Shown piece after piece: positions 11,851 through 23,400 of a stretch of DNA of 64,000 nucleotides. Both the position numbers and the translations under genes were made by a program. Every line of letters starts with the position of its first letter. The first letter of the stretch is position 1. The stretch lies in NCBI GenBank assembly GCA_051710585.1, contig JBPESP010000001.1, positions 372,001 through 436,000 of the forward strand, given 5' to 3'. This stretch comes from JBPESP01 sp051710585 (GTDB lineage Bacteria; Pseudomonadota; Gammaproteobacteria; Enterobacterales; Enterobacteriaceae). Under the pieces are notes generated by a model. That model saw only the letters and a program-made list of their open reading frames with translations, made no database searches and was not told where the DNA came from.

Positions 11851-13042
11851 AACGGCTGATAATCTCGTTAATTAGTTGTTGAGCGAGTACTGATTTATCG
11901 CTTAGAGGTAATTGGAGTTCCCCGTCCTGCCAAAATAGATGTAACGCATTGTTATTACTGTTAAACCCTTGGCCATTCCGGGAAACGTTATTGGCACAAA
12001 TTAAATCTATTTTTTTATTGATACGCTTTTGCCGGGCGTATTCTTCCATATTCTGGGTTTCAGCGGCAAATCCGACAACATAAGGTCGATGTTCAGTTAA
12101 CCCACCTACGGCCGCCACGATATCAGGATTTTTAATCAGGGTAATCATTAAGTTATCGCTCCGTTTTTTAATTTTTTCTGGTGAAAAGCGACTGGCGCGG
12201 TAATCTGCTACGGCTGCACAGCCGATGAAGATGTGCTGCTGGGCAATAGTACGCATTACCGCATCCTGCATTTCAAGTGCACTAGTTACATCTATACGTA
12301 CTACGCCGACAGGCGTTGGTAGAGAGACAGGGCCTGCTACCAAGGTTACCTGTGCTCCCTTGGCCGCAGCAGCGCGTGCGAAGGCGAAGCCCATTTTACC
12401 CGAGCTGTAATTGCTAAGAAACCGTATCGGATCCAGTGCTTCCCATGTTGGGCCGGCAGTTAGCATGATATTAAGATTGCTCAGTGATCGATCAGGGCTG
12501 AAATGTTGCACCACAAAGTCTACTAGCACTAGTGGGTCTGGCATCCGACCTGAGCCGGTATCACCGCAAGCCTGGCTGCCGCTGTTAGGACCCCACAATA
12601 GCACACCACGACCTTCAAGCGTGGCTAGGTTTGCTTGTGTGACCGCCGCTCGGTACATTTGTTGGTTCATGGTAGGCGCTGCTGCAATGGGGGCTGATGT
12701 AGCTAGGCACAGGGTGCTAAGGAGATCGTTGGCCAATCCCGCTGCCAAGCGCGCCAGCAAATCGGCAGTTGCAGGTGCTAACAGTACTAGATCGGCCCAT
12801 TTTGCTAGTTCTATGTGGCCTATCCCCGCTTCGGCTGTAGGATCTAATAAATCGTTCGCCACCGGGTAGCCCGATAGTACCTGGAGGGTTAAAGGAGTGA
12901 TAAACGCCGCTGCCGCCTTTGTCATGACTACGCGCACTTCGGCACCTCTTTCACGCAAACAGCGCACCAGTTCTGGGGCCTTGTAGGCGGCAATACTGCC
13001 GCTAACGCCTACTACAATGTGTTTACCGACCAGTTCCATCAT
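11828..13042 (-). CDS. coaBC: CoaBC, phosphopantothenoylcysteine synthetase/decarboxylase
   Basis: Bifunctional flavoprotein of coenzyme A synthesis: the C-terminal half couples 4'-phosphopantothenate with cysteine using CTP, and the N-terminal half decarboxylates the product. It has 404 residues (E. coli 406). In the decarboxylase half the FMN-binding GVSGSIAAYK, the catalytic His in GHIELAKWAD, the PTMNQQMY motif and the active-site Cys in SQACGD followed by GSGRM are present. The synthetase half begins near residue 190 and keeps SNYSSGKMGFA, AAVADYR, EKIKK and the VGFAAET dimer strand. Its entry motif reads AGPTWEALDP where E. coli has AGPTREPLDP. It is probably first gene of coaBC-dut, divergent from the dead radC. 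Confidence 0.96.
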   Translation of the reverse strand: MMELVGKHIVVGVSGSIAAYKAPELVRCLRERGAEVRVVMTKAAAAFITPLTLQVLSGYPVANDLLDPTAEAGIGHIELAKWADLVLLAPATADLLARLAAGLANDLLSTLCLATSAPIAAAPTMNQQMYRAAVTQANLATLEGRGVLLWGPNSGSQACGDTGSGRMPDPLVLVDFVVQHFSPDRSLSNLNIMLTAGPTWEALDPIRFLSNYSSGKMGFAFARAAAAKGAQVTLVAGPVSLPTPVGVVRIDVTSALEMQDAVMRTIAQQHIFIGCAAVADYRASRFSPEKIKKRSDNLMITLIKNPDIVAAVGGLTEHRPYVVGFAAETQNMEEYARQKRINKKIDLICANNVSRNGQGFNSNNNALHLFWQDGELQLPLSDKSVLAQQLINEIISRYDEKNRR

Positions 13043-13189
13043 GTTTCACGTTCTGTGAGAATATGATTGATTGTAGATATTTTATCATACCTTTTGCGCT
13101 ATGTTTATTTGTCTTTTTTATGGCTTTTTTGGAATCGCAACTTTATTACTGTTGGCAACATATAACTAGTGATTAAGGGTGTCTGTGGA

Positions 13190-13810
13190 GGAGTAGGCGG
13201 ATTAATAAAAATCTAACCTTTAACGCTGAAGAGAGGGTTCGTGAATGAATAATTGCGTTTAGAGCCCCTCGCTGTCTTGATGGATATTAAATTACTGGCA
13301 AAGTTTAGATTATTAGACAAACTGATAATTATTAATCAGCAGACCCCCTCTGCGCCACGTATGATTGGAGATCTCAAGATGTGTGCAAAACTGCGGATAA
13401 TTGGCGAAATAACCTAGTGCATCCCTCGTTCGCGCTTGATGTGCGAAGATTTGTTGAATAACTTTGATATAGCTAGGTGTTACTTACAGCAGGTTATGCT
13501 TTTACCAAAGAAAGAGAAGTTTTTATGGTTATGTTTCTGATAACTGCAAGCGTATTATCAAACACTAGAAATTATTTTAAGGAATGAACAGCTAATAGCG
13601 TAGAAGTCCATCCGCTATAAATCGTTTGTGCGATATTCAAGATAAATTCAAGTGATTATTCTACCTCATATCATCCCTTAAGTAAAACTAAACTGAGGGT
13701 GCCAGGTGCCAGCTGTAAGGGTTTTCCTGCGATCCTACGGGAGTTTAACTGTGCAGGACTTGATTATTGCACATTAAAGTATATACTCCCTTTTTGAAAT
13801 TTTTTAGTGT
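13190..13810 (+). pseudogene. radC: radC relic
   Basis: Lies between coaBC (divergent) and rpmB, where E. coli has radC. Reading across frames, KEREVFMVMFL near 13510-13545 matches GEEREIFMVIFL of RadC, SVEVHP near 13600 matches HVEVHP, and INSSDYSTSYHPLS near 13640-13685 matches INASALILAHNHPSG, the JAMM-type metal-site segment, with its histidines partly lost. Frameshifts and stops separate the pieces, so no product is made. RadC is a poorly understood nuclease-like protein and its loss is common in symbionts. Both ends are approximate. Confidence 0.8.
13760..13787 (+). promoter_or_regulatory. Candidate sigma-70 promoter for rpmB-rpmG
   Basis: TTGATT (13760-13765) and TATACT (13782-13787) are separated by 16 bp and lie about 180 bp upstream of rpmB, within or just after the dead radC. 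In E. coli rpmB is mostly read from its own promoter downstream of radC. The call rests on consensus match and position only. Confidence 0.45.
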
Positions 13811-13839
13811 ATAGTCGAAAATTATATCAGTAGAGATTC

Positions 13840-13884
13840 CCCATAATAGACATCTTCTTCAATGAAGAAGATGTCTATTATGGG
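13840..13884. repeat. Perfect inverted repeat, 22-bp arms, in the rpmB leader
   Basis: Arms 13840-13861 and 13863-13884 are perfectly complementary around a single base. The repeat lies between the candidate promoter and the rpmB start (13964), so the rpmB mRNA leader should form a very stable hairpin. There is no T-run, so it is not a standard terminator. It may be a processing or stability element, or a product of palindrome-forming mutation. Confidence 0.9.
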
Positions 13885-13963
13885 CTTAGAAGCTGATGAA
13901 GCGGTTATTTCTTTTCTTGGAGAAGAAAAGGGGTTTATTTTTATTTTTTTTGGAGAAGTAGGC

Positions 13964-14203
13964 ATGTCCAGAGTCTGCCAAGTTACTGGTAAGCGCCCGA
14001 TAAGTGGCAATAATCGTTCCCACGCAATGAATGCAACAAAACGCCGTTTTTTGCCTAACTTACATTCTCACCGTTTTTGGATTGAGAGCGAAAAGCGTTT
14101 TGTCACGCTGCGTGTATCCGCTAAAGGTATGCGTATAATCGACAAAAAAGGCATTGAAACAGTTTTAGCCGATCCCCGTATTCGCAGTTTAGAGAAGTAT
14201 TAA
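13964..14203 (+). CDS. rpmB: Ribosomal protein L28 (bL28)
   Basis: Component of the large ribosomal subunit near the E site. It has 79 residues and is collinear with E. coli L28: MSRVCQVTGKRPISGNNRSH, ATKRRFLPNLHSHRFW and EKRFVTLRVSAKGMR are nearly unchanged, and only the last residues differ (DPRIRSLEKY against ELRARGEKY). An open frame extends upstream to 13862, but the start at 13964 fits the family and has a TGGAG ribosome site eight bases before it. It is followed after 21 bp by rpmG in one transcription unit. Confidence 0.97.
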   Translation: MSRVCQVTGKRPISGNNRSHAMNATKRRFLPNLHSHRFWIESEKRFVTLRVSAKGMRIIDKKGIETVLADPRIRSLEKY

Positions 14204-14224
14204 GGTAATGTAAGGAACTAAATC

Positions 14225-14392
14225 ATGGCTAAGGGTGTTCGCGAGAAGATAAAGCTTGTTTCTTCTGCTGGTACAGGTCACTTCTATACCACCACGAAGA
14301 ATAAGCGTACAAAACCTGAGAAGATAGAATTAAAAAAATTCGATCCGGTAGTACGCCAGTATGTAATTTATAAAGAAGCCAAAATTAAATAA
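14225..14392 (+). CDS. rpmG: Ribosomal protein L33 (bL33)
   Basis: 55 residues, MAKGVREKIKLVSSAGTGHF through YVIYKEAKIK, differing from E. coli L33 at only a few positions. Like the E. coli protein it lacks the zinc-binding cysteines seen in other bL33 forms. TAAGGAACT supplies a ribosome site. It is the second gene of the rpmB-rpmG pair and is followed by a hairpin with a T-run. Confidence 0.97.
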   Translation: MAKGVREKIKLVSSAGTGHFYTTTKNKRTKPEKIELKKFDPVVRQYVIYKEAKIK

Positions 14393-14433
14393 TTTTAGCG
14401 TTTTTTAAAAAATTGCCACCCCGTTTTTTATGG

Positions 14434-14456
14434 GCACGCTAGGCGTGCTATTTTTT
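14434..14456 (+). terminator. Rho-independent terminator of rpmB-rpmG
   Basis: GCACGC (14434-14439) pairs with GCGTGC (14443-14448) around a three-base loop and is followed by TATTTTTT. It lies 42 bp past the rpmG stop. Confidence 0.8.
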
Positions 14457-15660
14457 GGTTGGTGAATAAAGCACCTTGCAAGGTGGGTTTCAGTTCTCAT
14501 CTTATGATGTCGGCGAATTAGTGAAAAAATGATGGCTTTTCGGATGTGGGCAACGAATGCTAAGGCGCACAGAATTTGGCGAAATATTCATTCTATGTTA
14601 TATTTCAAAGTATTTTTGCATGCTATATTAACCGGAAAAGCATGACCATGCTATTTTGATTATTTAGCGACAGTTGCATCATTCGCTACACTAATCTTCA
14701 GTGCTTAATTATCGATTGATGATATGCACACCGGTCTTGTTTTATGGTACAGCTCTAAACTCTCAGAGTTGTTGAGTGATAATTTGATGTTACTTTTCTA
14801 CTAAAAGTTATGCAATGAGTGTATGTCAATTAAATCTTTGGTGCATAGATAATAAAGTGGTGCTACTGGCGTTATGGTAACATTTACACTAGCGAATCCT
14901 TATCTTTTTAGCAGAGTATTCTTCTCCGTCCGTATAGAAAGTCTTATTGAACAAAAAAGAAAATTTTAGCTAAAGTATCAAAATAGGTTCTGCTATGTTC
15001 CGTGTGAACATAGCAGAAGAGTGTTTTCGTTATACGAGATTTTTTCTGCAGTTTGACGGAAAGTTAAAATATTTTGTATAAGAGTTTTAAGTTTTATGCT
15101 TAAAGAGCATTTTGGGATGGTGAATCTTTCCGGGGTATGTAAGATGTCAATGTAGATAACTAAGTATGTGGAGTGTTAATCGTTACTGTATTTTGATTTA
15201 AAGAGAGGGGTTACTTTGGAAGGCTTTTAATGAAGGTAACCTTAAAGCAATTTTACATTTTTTATTATTCATAAAATATAAAAAAATAATTTCTTATTTG
15301 TGCCAAGTTATAAACTTTAATGATTTCAGTTTGAGGATATTTAAGGTAGTTTAAATTTTATATATACATTATATATATATCTAATAAGATTAAAATATTA
15401 GTAAGTTATAAATAATATAAGTGATATAGATCATAACCAAATTTGCTCCTGCATATATCTTAAGATATGAGCTATTTTAGTTTTGTTTAGAGCTAAAAAA
15501 AGATTCACTTCTTCTTTTTTGAAAATTAAAGAAATAGACCGTTAAATTATCTTTTCATCTTAAAACATTAGTAAATCATTTGCCTTTACTTATAAAGCAG
15601 GTATAAGTAAAGCATCTGGATTTTTTTATCCAGCAACTTATAAATGAATTATATATCAAA
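14457..15660. other. Non-coding, no relic recognised
   Basis: In E. coli mutM and coaD follow rpmG. I looked for their signature ends on both strands and could not read either. The second half becomes strongly AT-rich. No intact frame, RNA gene or repeat family was found. Confidence 0.5.
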
Positions 15661-16003
15661 TAGCTTTACAAGGATCCTCTATGAGATTTCCCTCATTAAA
15701 AATTTATGTTTTATAAACTTGAGTCTCTCAGTAGAGAGACTAGCCTTCGGCTAAACTCCGATGCTAATAATACTGGCATGAAGGAACTCTTACCCATAAG
15801 GATATTGCTATAATATAACAATGACTAGGGTTTGATTTCTGATTTCGCCTACCCAGTTACACATGTTGAACGCTTTTTAATAGCACATAGGAGAACGAAT
15901 GATGAGTCTTCATCCTAACCATTCAATAATTATCCTGAGTTTTCCTACTAGTACTCTGTTGCTTAAAAATATCAGTAAAGAAATTTATCGCTTGTAGTAT
16001 GAA

Positions 16004-16216
16004 TTGATCCAGATATACGCTAAGACTATTAGCGGTGTGAGGATGCAGAAAAAGGACATTAAGGATAGCAAAAAAAAGTTGCGCAGATTGCACCATAAAT
16101 CTGTAGTGGCTTCTTCTATGAAGATACTGGATGATATGATATCAAGAACAAAAGTGACTGTTGATCTAGACAAACACGATAAGCCAGAAAGCATGGCTGA
16201 ACCCATGCTGCGCTAG
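16004..16216 (+). pseudogene. Unidentified gene fragment
   Basis: A 70-codon open frame with a plausible amino acid mix (ISGVRMQKKDIKDSKKKLRR, then MKILDDMISRTKVTVDLDK) looks like a surviving piece of a longer protein, since coding-like sequence continues upstream through a stop near 15994. There is no good ribosome site and no recognised domain. It may be chance, but the composition is more protein-like than other open frames in the desert. Confidence 0.3.
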
Positions 16217-17461
16217 AGCTAGGTTGGTGTTAGCGTAAAACTCGAATGGTATATATTGGTACTATCCTGCATTACAACTTAGTATTATCCATGCTATCTT
16301 TGAATAATTTATTTTGGAGTTCGGGTAAGATTAAGGGCCTTGCGCCGGCGGCTGTAGTAAAACTTGTCATTGTGAGAGCCTAGGAGTGGGTGTTACGTAA
16401 CTAGGGGGGTCGTTATGCAGGATTTTTACGCCACATCTACCGAGAGATGTGGGAAGCCTCTTAGTTCTATATGCATCTGTCCGCTCCTAATTCTGATGTA
16501 TATCTGCGTCTAAGACGGTTATCTTATTTTTGGCGCTGAGTACTAGAATGACCTGTCAGCGATAAGGATGCACTATTTTCCTACCGCCTACACTTCTGAC
16601 TTAAGTGGTTTAAATAAATGTTTTTTTCTACCGTAAAAAACCTATTCTTGTGGGATCAGTCTTGGTAAGGGCTGAGGCTAGTTCTAATCCGGCAGTAGCG
16701 CTTGCTGATAGATAGTTTTTAATCGCAGCATCAGTATACTAGATATGATGGAAGCGCAGATACATAAGTAGATACTGAGCGATATTATTAGAAATATCAT
16801 TGTTCTACAAAAAAATATTACTGTCTGCATGGGCAGTAAGGTGGTGTGGTTATAGAAACTCTTTCGCGCTGAGTTGATCAAGTGTGTAATATAAGCTAGC
16901 CTATTATCCTCACACCAATATCCTCTTTGGCATCTATATTTGCCGTGTGTATGACATTCTGAGCAAGAATAAATAGGGAGGGGGATCTTGTATACTAGAC
17001 CGACTGATTTTTTAATATGAAGGAGAGCAATGGGTATCTCTGTTTGCTGAGAGGATTAAACACCACTGTTCGGTAATGCCGCTCACCTAGCATATTTTGC
17101 TGTAGTGGTATTATCCGAATGTATAATAAAAGGCTACGGTCGACATCGTAAGAGAATAGTTTTTTAGATTTTACAGAGTTTGAAATTCTGCTTTTCGAGT
17201 TGCTGAACGCTTATTGATCGCAGCTTTACAGGCGTAAAATTAGCTGGAAGTAAATGGAAAACATCTATCTGCTCTGCTTTTTTCTAAAAACTCCAAAATG
17301 CTGGATCTTAGATCGCTACTACTCGTAGCGTAATCCCATTACACCTGATTGATACGGCCACCTTGACAGGATTAAACCTAATTTATTTTATATGAGCGGC
17401 GGAAATAGCTTATTTTCAGGTACTGATGTGAATTTATATATTCAAGAATATTGCTTTATCA

Positions 17462-17487
17462 CAGTTAGTGATAGCAGTTAGTGATAG
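17462..17487. repeat. 13-bp tandem duplication
   Basis: CAGTTAGTGATAG occurs twice head to tail (17462-17474 and 17475-17487) in eroded DNA. It is one of several recent short duplications in this window. Confidence 0.85.
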
Positions 17488-17831
17488 TCTTCGAAATCTA
17501 TGGTCTACCGACGTGAATAGACACTTGTTCCGACTGAGTCAGAAGGCTGACTTGCTATTTTCTTTATCTGTTTCTGAAGCTTAATAGCTGTAATGATATC
17601 ACTCTGTCGCCGCATGTGACACTTTTAGTTTAAAATCCGTCAGTTGTCATAGATAAAGCAGATCTCTGAGATCCTGAATCTCTTGATATGTAGAGGAATA
17701 TATGTGCTGGTGGCCTTCCTTGGTGCTGCCGAAAAGGGAGGGGTATTTCTCCCGTTTTGTACATAAGCTGCTGTTGCAGTCCTAGGCAAACTTGGTGGAA
17801 TTATACCGGGCTTTAGCATGTCTCGCTGAAG

Positions 17832-17864
17832 CAATGTCGCTAGTATAGCGACATTGAGTTTTTT
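17832..17864 (+). terminator. Terminator-like hairpin in eroded DNA
   Basis: Arms 17832-17842 and 17846-17856 (11 bp, perfect, three-base loop) are followed by AG and a six-T run. It could be a fossil terminator of a lost gene; no intact gene ends here. Confidence 0.45.
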
Positions 17865-18314
17865 AAAACACATCTATTTCTATTGAAGATACTGCTAATC
17901 CTCTTAGCTAACAGCCTTACCGTAGAGGCAGAAGTTTGAAAACGTCAAAAAGTTGTGTGATACCCTTCTTTGAACGCAAAGTTTGGCTAGAGGGCCCCAC
18001 AGTCTTACAAAACAGCAAATTAGAAGGTAAAAGCTGCGACCTTATTGGTGAAAGACCATTTTGTACCGATACGCAGTCAGCCTATATGTTCAGTCGTTAT
18101 CAACAGCTACCTAAGAACGTCAATCAGCGCCCCTACCTATTAGTACAGTATATCTGGGCTATAGAGATATATATCTCACTATAATTATTCAATGCTGTAT
18201 GTCCAATGTTTCATTATAATAATACGGGGTTGGGTACTTTTTTTCTTGCGCCTATAACTCTATTGCTATTGTGTACTAGCGCTGATAACTAACTGACTGT
18301 TAGCGTATGTAGTA

Positions 18315-18347
18315 GAAGTAAACACTGTAATAGACAGTGTTTACTTC
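18315..18347. repeat. Perfect hairpin, 14-bp arms
   Basis: Arms 18315-18328 and 18334-18347 are perfectly complementary around five bases. There is no T-run and no gene nearby. Confidence 0.8.
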
Positions 18348-21143
18348 ATGCCTCAACTACGTGCCTGTAACTAGGTCAGTTAGGCGGTAACTTGATAGTA
18401 GATACAGATAAGATGATTTTGCCCCGTCGAAACATACACCCCTACTGTTATAGTTTAGATATCCTGCAAATGCGTGTATGGGTGCCGAACTTGGTAGTAA
18501 TCAGCTTGATAGTTCCGCCAACCAAAAGGCAATCCTCTTTTGATGGTTTGATAGTAAAGCACATCAATTATCCCAGTTTAACAATGTTGCCAGACCCTTT
18601 CTCAGTCTTGACTGATCTAGTCTCATCTCTGATCGGTACTTTTCGCTCGCAGGATACAGCAGCGTCCCTGACGTAGCGCTCTTGTATAAGATCACATTTA
18701 ATTATCTTGTTAGCTAATCACTGTACTTTTGGGGGGGGTTGTATGCAGGCTATTGGTAGGGATTTTTATGATGAGTGAAATTAAAACACTATCGTAATGC
18801 GACTTAAAGTTAGTTTATTTTGCATGCCATCTGTTGAAGGTAGATAGGCTATATGGTGAACTGGAGGATGTGGAGCTATATCCTGTTTGCACAGGTGCTC
18901 CCTGATACTTAAGAATAGCGCCAGCAATAAGGGGTAAGTGTATCTTATCTTTTTCGGAGAAACTCTTGCCGTTTCTGTGGTTATTGGTGGTAGCACTGGA
19001 TTAATGGCAAGCCTCTAAGTGAAGGCTATCAATACTTTTCCCGTGCTACCAGTAACGGCGGAGTTGGCGGATATTCCAACTTTATAATACTCTGGCGTCA
19101 CTCTATATGGATATTAAACCATTAAGACAAATATCAAAAGGGTTTCGAGCAGGAAAAGTGCAGGATGATGGTCTAGATGATCCCTTTTGATATGAACGGC
19201 AGTTAAGTTTAGATTGTGCAAGTAGTTTAGTACCTGTGTAAAAAAGCATGGCCATGAGAAAAAGTATTTTCTTATGAATATTAACTATCCTGCACTTATT
19301 GGACTATATAAACCTGATCTGCTGTGCTCGTATTCTTAGTACTTCCCGCGTGAAGACTTAAAAACATCCATTTGTAGAGTATTCTACTATGAACTACTAG
19401 ATCTCTATTCTATGTCTCTAGAGCTGGAGCAACTGGAAATTGTTAAAAAGTGGATACATATAATAATAAGGACTAGTTGACAGTGACGCATAGTCAGCAG
19501 AACGACAACTGCACTGATACTTGAATATTTCAGCGTCGGTGCAAGTGGGCTGTGGATGTGTTTTCAGTTACCGTCTATTTTATAGTGGGCTTGTATGACA
19601 CTGGAATTTATTGGTACGGTGGTGCTTGGAAGTTATAACCTCACCGAGGTTGAAGTGCCGGAGTTAAGTCTCTTACACACCGATAAGCAGGTTAATTAAA
19701 ACCATGCCGGTGCACTTGTCGATAAGAATATTTACTTGGAAAATCTCAGGCAAAAACTAATGCAAATTGCCTGCTACTGGTAGCAAGCACATTACCTATT
19801 AAGATATATTTTCACTGAAATTGGAAGTAGTGTATCATTATTAATGTCTTTGCACTCAACAAGATTTAGGAATATAACTTATAGCATTTACTTATGCCAT
19901 ATTTCTCTCCTACCAGGAAGTATTTAACACGACGGGCATATTGCACTGTAAGCTTATAAAGGCTATTTAGCCTGCTACCTGACCAAATTAGTAACCTGAC
20001 AATATGAAGATATTACCTATCTACTTTTTTATAATACCCCTGCCGACAGACAATTATGCTGTGCCTCAATTCGCTCATCTTAAGGTAAAAATAGTGCGTA
20101 GGAGAGAATCAACTTTCAAATACTGTTTTACTTTTTTGTCCGACTAGGGCAGTGTTGGCATCAACGCGGTCTGCCTTTCATAGCCTTTAGCAGTATGCTT
20201 TATACTATCGGACGTCTGGAAAATTCTAAAGAGTTAGCGAAAAATAAGACCAACAAAAACTTATAAAGTAACGCCATTTTCAGCTAAATGGACGTTCTCT
20301 CATAACACATGAATTTAATACCTAGCTATGTTTTGCCATTAAGGATAGCGTTCCACTGGGTATATGCATCGTCTGTCAGAGATATTTTACTGCCTGAGTT
20401 GTGTGTGAGAAATTTTAGGGCTATGAAATAAGTATCATTTATACTACAGTGGGAAATCTAGTTTGCCAAGGCAAATTATCAGAGCCTGATGTATTTACTG
20501 AAGGTAATGAAAAACGCTATACCTACTAGGCTTATTCTTAAAGAGATGGTGCCGCTGGCCTTTTCTTTGCCGTATACACTTGAGAGATTGCTAAGTCAGT
20601 CGCCTTCTATGGGTGTGGTGACCTCTTCTCAGACAATAATTAGAGTTATTTTAATATGTTGGCGGTCTGCTATAATGCACGATTAAAAAAAAGTAGGGGC
20701 TGCTAAAGGATATTCTCTGGTGAAAAATAATCTGAGCCTCTCCAAACAAGAGAGATAAATTTTACACTTATACAGTGCAGTATGGAAAAGATCAAAGAAG
20801 CAAAAAAACTCAGATACGTAGTCTATCGCTTGGCCTAGTTGCAAATGTCGTCTGATAGCACTAATCTTTCTGCCAATAGAAGATTAGTGTTTGTGTTGAG
20901 ACTAGCTGTAACATTAAACTAGATCTATTTGCGATGTTTATTGTCATGCTGCACACTAGTGGTCTTTTGGGCAACCAAAATGCAATTACCTTGATGTATG
21001 CTTTGGTATTTTTTTTGATCTGAAAAGATTATTATTTTCATTTATCTTTTAAATTTTAGTAGGGTGTGACGGCAGAAAATTGCCAGGGCGGAGTGTGATC
21101 AGAGAGAAAGGTTAATCAGGTTTTCGACTAGCGGATGACGGTG

Positions 21144-21173
21144 AAAGCCACCTAGGTCACTAGGTGGCTTTTA
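21144..21173 (+). terminator. Terminator-like hairpin in eroded DNA
   Basis: AAAGCCACCTAG (21144-21155) pairs perfectly with CTAGGTGGCTTT (21160-21171) around GTCA. The A...T flanks resemble a bidirectional terminator, perhaps left from lost convergent genes. No gene relic could be named on either side. Confidence 0.45.
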
Positions 21174-22281
21174 TGTCTACCCGAGCCGGCTAATATTATA
21201 CCGCCTGCCAACTAGTACTAGCCCCAAGAGGAGCGCACTTTGATAGTGCACCATCATTCCGCACCATGCGTTTTACAGAAGATTGGGTGGATGTATTATA
21301 ATCTGCGTTCGCTGGTCTTTGAATGGTATGATGAGGCTGTAAGGGTCAGTGAACTATGCTGATTATATCCATCATCTTACATAACCCCACAGGTTATAAC
21401 TTGGAGATTATATGTATGTCTTCACCTGTTAATTCTACTGAGGGGGTTATTATTCTGCAGATTGGCGGGGGGGGGTTGGTGGCTCATGATGACTGGCTAG
21501 CTAGATTGAAGTAGACCTCGACCAGCTGATGTTAGAGCAGTCGGCTATGCATTTACTGTGTGCTTTATTAGAGCAAAGGGTCTTTGGCTGGTGCTAAAGG
21601 TCAAAGTTTGCTATACGGCTTAGCTACGTGCTAGAGTAATAAACTTATCCTGAATCAGGAATAAGTGTGGGTGCTTTGTGTGTGCACCATAAGGTAGTTC
21701 TTGCAGATAGCATTACATATAATGTTGAACATTTATAGTCGCGATGGGGCTGTTTGGTATTACCATATTCACCTGTAAGCTCTCGTGTCGAGACAAAAAA
21801 TAATATTGTCTTCAGATAAAGACAAGCGGCTATGGTGTTGCGAAAAGTTGCTGAGGTCTTTTATGGGTATAGATACGGTACCCTGGCGGTAAAGTAAAAT
21901 GTTCAGCAGTCGCGCACTTTAAGATGGCTCATACTGGCTAAGGGGTATGGTAGCGTAGAATCTGATGGTCGTATAATCTCTCTGCAGTCAAGCGAAAAGA
22001 TATAATCGTCCCACTCTACCGCTCTTTGTTACTAGAGATAGGTAAATACCAGCAGATTGATAATTAGGTACATTTTTGTGTCCGCAACCTGATAGTGGAG
22101 GCTAAGGTTAGCGGTCTATTTATCATCACTGTAATATGTACGATATGCGCATACGGTACAGATCAACTGTTGGTATCGGGCAACGGATATGTATAAAAAG
22201 GGAGCTTTGCACGGTCTTGACAATATTAATTCATATTTATCATCAATTTCGCTGAGCCCTAAATGTCCTTCGTTTATCTTA

Positions 22282-22311
22282 CTGTGTAGTATTGAGCTGT
22301 GTAGTATTGAG
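22282..22311. repeat. 15-bp tandem duplication
   Basis: CTGTGTAGTATTGAG occurs twice head to tail (22282-22296 and 22297-22311) without mismatch, within eroded DNA. Confidence 0.85.
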
Positions 22312-23400
22312 TTGCGTGATGCCCCGGGAGAGTCCAGACCGAGCGGGTTTTAGTGTAAGTCTTGGAAAGTACGCCAGCTATGAAGTTGTTCTAGCAGTAT
22401 ATAGTCTAAACTCGCTGTTACTGGTCAGTATGACAGAGAGGTAGTGTTTCTTGTGGGTGGTTCCTCCATGCTTTCGCCAAGTATCGTTATTACCACTGAA
22501 AATAGGATCCCCTACCGGCTTGTAGGGGGATTGAAAGCAGTAATGTGCCACTGTTTCCTAATGAAAGGAGGTCTTTTTTTTCTAAAATGGCATAAAAATT
22601 GCTCTGGAATACGATGATTATTAGATTACCTATAAGTATGATTAGGTATCATTGATACTAGCTTTTAGTGTTAGCTATCTGGTAAAAGATTACTTTTGGC
22701 TATATCGAAGATGTAGCCGCCCATGGAAATTGCAGGCTTTTTTATTTGTTTACTAAAGATTATTTAGACAGAATATTACTGTGGTGCACAGTACCACATC
22801 CATCCCAATATTGTATGGTATGTTATTAGCTGATATCTGTAACTAGTTACCGAAAAAACCGATAGTTACTGTCAAGCAGTAACTAGGTGGTGCGTTAAAC
22901 GCTATTCTTGCGGAGTAAAAATAGCATCAATATCAGTTATAGATAATATAGCAAATCTGTCCAAGATACCGTCGACTATGACTATTTAGTGATGCACGTC
23001 TGTTTGCATATGTAAAACTTGATGCTAAAAAATATCTGGTCGGTAGCGGATAAGCAGTAAGGTTGAATCTTGCGCAGTATTTTTGGCATTTTTGTTGGAG
23101 GCGATGTGCCGCCTTCGGCATACAGTGTGCAGTCAGTACAATTATTATCCTGGGTGGTGTTCCTGACCGGCATTAAATTGCAGTTAATATTTACTCGCTG
23201 CACTAGAGTTAAAACAATACGGTGGATGTGATGATAATATAGCTATAGATGATAATCTGCCATAGTAGGTAGCTGAAGAGCGCTACTTTGACAAGATGTA
23301 CCTGGTTATTGCAAATGACTGCTTGTGATACTGGCTCCTAAATACTAAAAGCTGATACGTACGGTTTTACGGCCCGGAGTTAGTATAAACAATCTAATAT

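Larger units (their letters stand above)
15661..23400. other. Eroded former coding region, unassigned
   Basis: This 7.7-kb block has moderate base composition and dense stops. Open remnants of 60-95 codons occur at 16004-16216, 17936-18184, 18392-18676 and 20489-20686 (+) and at 17640-17873 and 22982-23203 (-). None resembles a family I can name with confidence. The best-looking is 16004-16216, rich in Lys/Asp and helix-like. Hairpins occur at 17832-17856, 18315-18347, 19131-19193 and 21144-21171, and short tandem duplications at 17462-17487 and 22282-22311. Confidence 0.5.

Noticed and set aside
12411..12869. 152-codon plus-strand frame opposite coaBC
   Set aside because: It is antisense to the conserved decarboxylase half of coaBC, has skewed Ser/Ala/Arg content and no ribosome site.
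13862..13963. N-terminal extension of L28 from the upstream ATG
   Set aside because: The extension is read partly from the inverted repeat and has no family support; the ATG at 13964 gives the conserved start and has a ribosome site.
14457..15300. mutM or coaD relic downstream of rpmG
   Set aside because: Expected from E. coli order, but neither the MutM start nor the CoaD nucleotide-binding segment could be read in any frame.
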